A stretch of DNA of 58,766 nucleotides from Phoronis australis (lineage: Eukaryota; Phoronida; Phoronidae): the NCBI GenBank assembly GCA_002633005.1, contig NMRA01000033.1, positions 196,397 through 255,162 on the forward strand, read 5' to 3'. The notes under the pieces were generated by a model that was given only the letters and a program-made list of their open reading frames with translations, was not told the DNA's origin and did no database searches. Made by a program: the position numbers and the translations under genes. Below are positions 23,601 through 29,600 of this stretch, in pieces; the first letter of the stretch is position 1; the number at the start of each line of letters is the position of its first letter.

Positions 23601-26600
23601 TCTTGTCTGAAGTTTTTTAAGATTACAAGGACATTTTTTGTTTTTCTTGTACTCGTACATTTTTGCGTTTTCATATGTACTTTCTGTTGCCTAGGTATCT
23701 CAGATGCAGGCATCAGGAGCCGTTGGTGTTATTGTGGTCACTAACACTCAAGACGCCGTTGTTAAGGACATGACATGTGTTGGTGATGAATGCAATACAC
23801 CGTTGAACATACCAGCCTCCATGATTCCATACTATGCTTTCAACAAGTAAAGTGTTGCTGCCTGCTCAGTTGTGTAATTAATGGACTTGAAATGAAATGA
23901 TCTTCCCGAGATCATCAGTGGATGTGTTCTATTTCTTGTGACTAATTCTTCTGTTCCTGTTCTAAAGGAAATGACGAATAGAATATCTCAGTGCTGAGAC
24001 ATCATTGCATCCCTTTATTGTTATGTAGGACCCTTAAAAAATGTGCAGATTTGGCAAATTTTGGAACATGTCTCAGAAACGGATTCATGTGATACTTTTG
24101 GTACTAAGCTTTACTGCTCTCTCTTGTTAATAAGGTCCTACATAACCTTATGTGAGTGTAGGTTAAGAAGAGTACTTTGTAGTTATCTCTAGCATAGAAA
24201 TTGTTATTACAGTACACTGTAATAACTGGCATGGAAAGGTTTTGATAAAAAGTGTTATTTTTATGATCTTCGTCAACTCACACAATTTATCAAGAATGGC
24301 AAGTCACTTGAATTCTGATAAATAGAAGATGTCACTTATTGCTAAACTTTGCCCACCCAAACTTTACTCATGAAAGGCCAGTTTCTAGGATAGTTCTTGG
24401 TCATCTAGTATCAGTTAAAGGCGAAGGCAACCTTTTTCCATGTCATTTTGAGCTAAAATAAGGTTGGTTGGTTATCCTAGACATATTTTCCACTTAATTA
24501 CAGCTTTTCGTAATTTTATAAATTACTCGTCCGCTACTCCGGAAGTGACGTTTTAGGAGGCAAGCGTTTCCCACCACTTGGTTTTGCGTTGACTTTACCG
24601 TGCGAATCTGTTCTATTCTACTTTTGTTTTGTGCTGTTTTTCAACAATTGTCGCCACCACTTTCCATCGGCGAGTATTTTGAGGCAAGATAGGTTAGTAG
24701 GGAACTCAACTACGTTGGATTTAGGGATTGTTTAGTGTGTTGTAAGCTGAAAATGTCTGGAGTCAGTGACCCGTATCACAGTGACAGTAGTGTGAGTAAC
24801 GGAGACCTTGTTCACAGCAGTGGTGACGAGGAATTTTTTCACGGACATTCAGTGAGTGGGTACATGTTTGAGCCCGAGTATAACGAGGCAGAGTACGCAC
24901 AGGATCAGGCAGCTGTTGAGAGAAACGAGGCGGCTACTGAGGACAGACGTGGTGACACATCTTGGTGCAAATGCACTGTGTGTGTTGTTATGCCTACCTC
25001 AATGGAATGCTTGTGCTGTTCAGAGTTCGACGAGGCCAAGCTACTACTGGACATGGTTAAGTGGACCTCCGGCATACCACGGACAGAGGAACAACTGTCC
25101 CACTTGCCAGAGTGTCCCGCGACACACTCCCACTGGATGGTAACCTGAGCACCCAAACTGCTTACATCGTGTCGTGTGACTCCCTCGCCACACACCTGGC
25201 ACCTTCTAAATAGCTCCAACACTTTAGACAAGTCCACAATAAACTTATTAAAGTTTGGCTCACCGATCTGTTCACTGGACGACGAACTGTCCTCTTCACT
25301 GGGTGTCGAACTGAGCCTGTAATCACTCCCACTACTCAATATCGCTGCAGGGCTGCTTAGAGGCTCTGGGCTGGAGAAAACAGCACAGGGCGAATCACTA
25401 CTGGTTCCAGGAATTGCACGCTCTGGGGTACGTTCAGAGGCACGGGTGACAGTAGATGAAGTGCCTCCACTGGCTCTAGTCACTGTACTGGCCACAGCTC
25501 GCGAGGCTTCTCGCTTCAAAAACACACTTCTCGGGGGTGGCGACGGGGCACTGCCAGGAATCAACACAGACGAAATGGCATCCTTCAGACGTTGTTTCGC
25601 AGGGACCTTCATCAGTTCAGCGTACAAATCCCTTTTGTAATCGGACGGCAGAAAGTGCTTGCCATACACACGGTAATTCTCCACTGCTTTGTACGTTGCG
25701 TGGACGGGTAACGCTGCGTTCTTCACACGAACGAGCCAAGTACGGCGAAGTGTGTCATCCATCGGAAAGCGATGCAAAGGTACTCCCAAAGCGCGCGTGA
25801 GCCGATAATTAGTACATCCTGGTACGCTGCAACAGTGTGGCATGTTGACTGACTAGTAAATGAAAGCAAACGACGACGGAACTTAACACAACCGAGGTAG
25901 AACAATGACGGACTCGGCAGCTCTCACAGTCAGACTATATGAAAAGAAATTGGCGCGAAATGCTTGCCTCCTAAAACGTCACTTCCGGAGTAGCGGACGA
26001 GTAATTTATAAAATTACGAAAAGCTGTAATTAAGTGGAAAATATGTCTAGGATAACCAACCAACCTTATTTTAGCTCAAAATGACATGGAAAAAGGTTGC
26101 CTTCGCCTTTAATATCATCAAGTATCTAAAACTACATTTGGGGCCTTGTTGACAGTTTCATGCTTTGCATTTTTGGTCAGTGATCATTAGTCACCTTTAT
26201 TTCAGTTACCCAAAAGCCAACTTCTCAGTCCACTACCAGAACACGCCATCACCTAGCTTCTTCTTCGCCATTGACCCCAAAGGTCAACTGTCAGAGGTTG
26301 GCTGGTTCCTATATCCTTCCTTTATGTTCCTCGTCTGGCAGGACCAGTGGTGAGTCATGGAGTTGTATTAGAGAAGTATATTCTCTTTTAGCTGAAGCAA
26401 TTGTAGTGAGAAGTAGTAGTAGCAACAACAGTAGAAGCAGTAGAAGCAATGGTGTCAGAAGTTGTGATAGAAACAGAAACGGCAATAGCAGCGGCTTGTT
26501 CAATGGAGTGAATGCTCACCTAAATTGAGACCGAGTGCCTGAATGAAGTGAGAGTTCACTACTGAATGACAGCGTGTACTCGCTTCAGAAAACCAAGCAA

Positions 26601-29600
26601 GCTTGCTAAAATTATTTCTGTGCCAAGTTTACAACAGTTACCTCCAACAATCTTGTCATGCGTAATGTGATGTACTCCCAATGTAGCCCGCTTGGAATCA
26701 TTGTTGCTTAAGTTGATCACCATCTTGGATTTGTAAGCAAACTAGCTTTCGAGAGTGATCGCAAGCACACGCATGTTTAAAGTTGTTTAACAGGCAAGCA
26801 CTCGAGGCACTTGTGAGCACCCGCTTTATGTTGAGAGTCACTGCACCCATATCTTCTGCTGCATTGGGTACAACAGGCTCAGCACCGGGCACACCATTTA
26901 TTGTAGCAACTTCTGTTCAAAAAACAGTTGCAGCATCTGTTCAGAAGCAGTAGCAGAAGTAGCCACAAAAGACTTTACAACTGCAATAGTTGCAGCGACT
27001 CTTGTACCAATTTCATGTAATGCAAATCAAAATTTTGCAGCAGCAGGTTTGAAACGTGAGTAACTGCATCAGAGGGTGTCATAGACAAGAGTGGAAGAAG
27101 GAATGGGGTATTTGTTGTTGCATTTGTCGTTGAAGGCCTCAGATCCATTTTTTGTTTTGCATAGTTCCTTTTACTCTCAATCAACATGATTTTCGCATAC
27201 TTTTCTGTAACTATTTTTAAAAAATTGTTTAATTTGAACAATAATCAAAACTTCATTGCCAGTTCATTGTCTAAACTAACAAGTAGTCACTGTGACCTGC
27301 AAAAGAGGAGAGTTGAATTTGGGAAGCTGGAATTATGTAAAGGTTAGTTGTTTCTTATTTTGTTTTCCAGGTTCAAGTTCAGGCAGGAGCTGGATGCCAA
27401 GCTGTCGTCCCCGGCAACAGTTTTAACAGTGTTCAACAATAGTGTCATGCATGGCAGCAAGGGGGCAGTAAACTCTGTCAAATTACCCAGTGATATTAAC
27501 AAGTATTCCAAGGTGGTGTATTTCTGTTTCAGTTTTTGTTCCACTATGTCTTTATGTTCGCAGTGAAAGGGATGTACTGTACAATTTTTGAAGCTTAAAT
27601 ATTTAAGTTTTTGTGAAAAAAATTGAATGTCATGTTACAGTTCCTTGACAGCGAGTTGCCTGTCAATAAAGTAAAGCAACTATAAACCAAAAAACAAACT
27701 TTTGAGTTAAACCACTTACCACAATGAAATTGGTCTCAACTTGGTCATTACTCAGAGCAGAGGTGATGTTTGGGACAGCACGTAAATTTGACCTGACAAT
27801 TTGCTATTCTTTGAGACCGCATTCACTGCATAAAATGACACGCTGTTACAAGCCAGCCTGTAAGAGCCTGGTCTTGAGCAATAATGAACTGTTGGTTCAT
27901 TCCAGTCACCTCAAACTTGACTGAGGTACAATTTTGTACCATTTTCATAATGGTATGTAAGATACTGAGCTGCTAGATTTGGAATCCTTGACAAGTTCAA
28001 ACCAAGACTATGTATGCAGTCAAGAACCTTAGTGGTGATCTTGGATCTGTTCTGCAGTAATACATTATATCACACTGTCTTGCCAACATCAATTTACCTT
28101 CGCGTTTTGTAGGATGCTAATGCATTTGCAAAAGTACAGGCTTGTGCACAATTGTAACAAAAACGTCTTGATTTTTACCACAGTGACGATGGCAGGCCTG
28201 TTGTGTCGTCAGTGTGTTCAGAATTCAACTGAGAAGGCTACTTTCAGGCTACACTCTTTGCTTATGGCTACTGTAAATACGCTCTCATAGGTTTTCGATT
28301 TGTATCGTCAGGTTGAACTAGATATGGCACTCTCCTGTCCGGGTACACGGGACTCGGAATGCGCCGCTTGGGACCACACGGTACAGTTGTATGTCTGCTG
28401 CTACACCACCTCTCCTCTGTGTGGTATGGAACTTGGCCGGTGGATCACTCCATTTAGAAGGTGAGTGAGTCACGTGACTACATCATGTGATCACAGTTGT
28501 AGGTCTGTAGTGTAACTCGAGGAGTAGAAGTGAACTTGGCAGCAGTGTTGTGTTGTGTGATGACTGGCTCGGGTCGTCAGTGAAATGGTTGTATTCCGTA
28601 ACTAAGTGTAGAACACTCAATTACTAGTAATAGCAACTGGCAGTAGCAAAGGTGAGGACTGTCTTTATTAGACAAGTGAACAGTTTATATACAAGTTACA
28701 AATGTGTGGGTTGCATGCACTTAACTTCATGATTCAAGGTTCTACAGGAAATAACAGTAAACAACTTTAAGAACTTTCACAACAATCATAAGAACCACTC
28801 TATTGTGTTTGCCATATTTGGTAATGGTCAGCTGTCTTGAGACAATGATTCTGTGAATGACCATTACATAATCTAGTTTACTACTGAGTTCATCAAAACG
28901 TGTGGATGCACGGGATGGGCCACTGACTCAGCTGAAAGCCCAAACAAGTTACTGTAAACATTAGAACATTAGAAAATAGAACAAGGTTGTAATGTCTTCA
29001 TTGGCAGGCGTATTGGTCGCTGGTTGACAGACGTCACATCATTATCTCCCCTGATTGAGGGCACCACCTGTACTTTCACCATGAAAACTGCAGCGTGGGC
29101 CTCACCGTGGCTGACTTCTCTAAATCTCAGGCTGTCAAAAGGTAAATGATTTTCATAGTTTTTCAGGTGAGACCAGACTCCATTTTTGTTTTAATTTATC
29201 AGCTTCTTAACAATATTTGCCATTCATCTATCGGAAGCTCAAATTTCACTAGGTGGTGCTGGTGAGACAACTGTATTACGTGTATGAATTTGTGTTGTCT
29301 CATGGGGTCCACTGCATTCAAATACCCCTATGTTGACGAACAGTTTCTTCTCCACAGTCTAAACCAAAAGTCAAAACATTCTCTGTAAACACCACATATT
29401 GAATATGGTGTCTCTTGCATAATATTTCTTTATTTTCATTTGTTTTCCATCACTGTATAGAAAAATATTGTGGGAAACGTGTCAAGATGTTTCGACAATC
29501 ACAATTTACTTAGGGCTGTCCATTTCGTTAGTTATGCTACCAACTTTTATTCCAGATAAAAATGGTACCCTGTTTCGTGAATCATAAAGTACCGATTCGC

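Larger units (their letters stand above)
24419..26108. mobile_element. Kolobok-type DNA transposon, 1690 bp, carrying THAP and P2X7-ballast ORFs
   Basis: The element is bounded by terminal inverted repeats at 24419-24565 and 25962-26108 that match over all 147 positions, and is flanked by TTAA. Inside are two convergent ORFs whose 3' parts overlap antisense: a plus-strand ORF with a P2X7-ballast-type Cys motif (24753-25148) and a minus-strand THAP ORF (25843-24905) with the Kolobok-like C-x2-C ... C-x3-H segment. TTAA plus a THAP N-terminus indicates the Kolobok superfamily. No RNase H-like catalytic core is present, so this copy is non-autonomous and probably arose by internal deletion (junction near 25095). 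The identical arms suggest recent insertion. It lies in intron 4 of the PNGase F-like gene. Confidence 0.9.

Noticed and set aside
24753-25148. A P2X receptor gene
   Set aside because: Only the Cys-rich ballast-type motif is present; no channel ectodomain or transmembrane segment exists, and the ORF is confined to the transposon.
24419-26108. piggyBac transposon, because of the TTAA duplication
   Set aside because: The termini begin AGG rather than CCC/CCY, the TIRs are long, and the ORF has a THAP finger and a GH motif typical of Kolobok, not piggyBac.
26300-26530. Coding exon (Ser/Asn/Arg-rich frame)
   Set aside because: It starts inside exon 5 in a different frame and translates degenerate AGY triplets in the intron.
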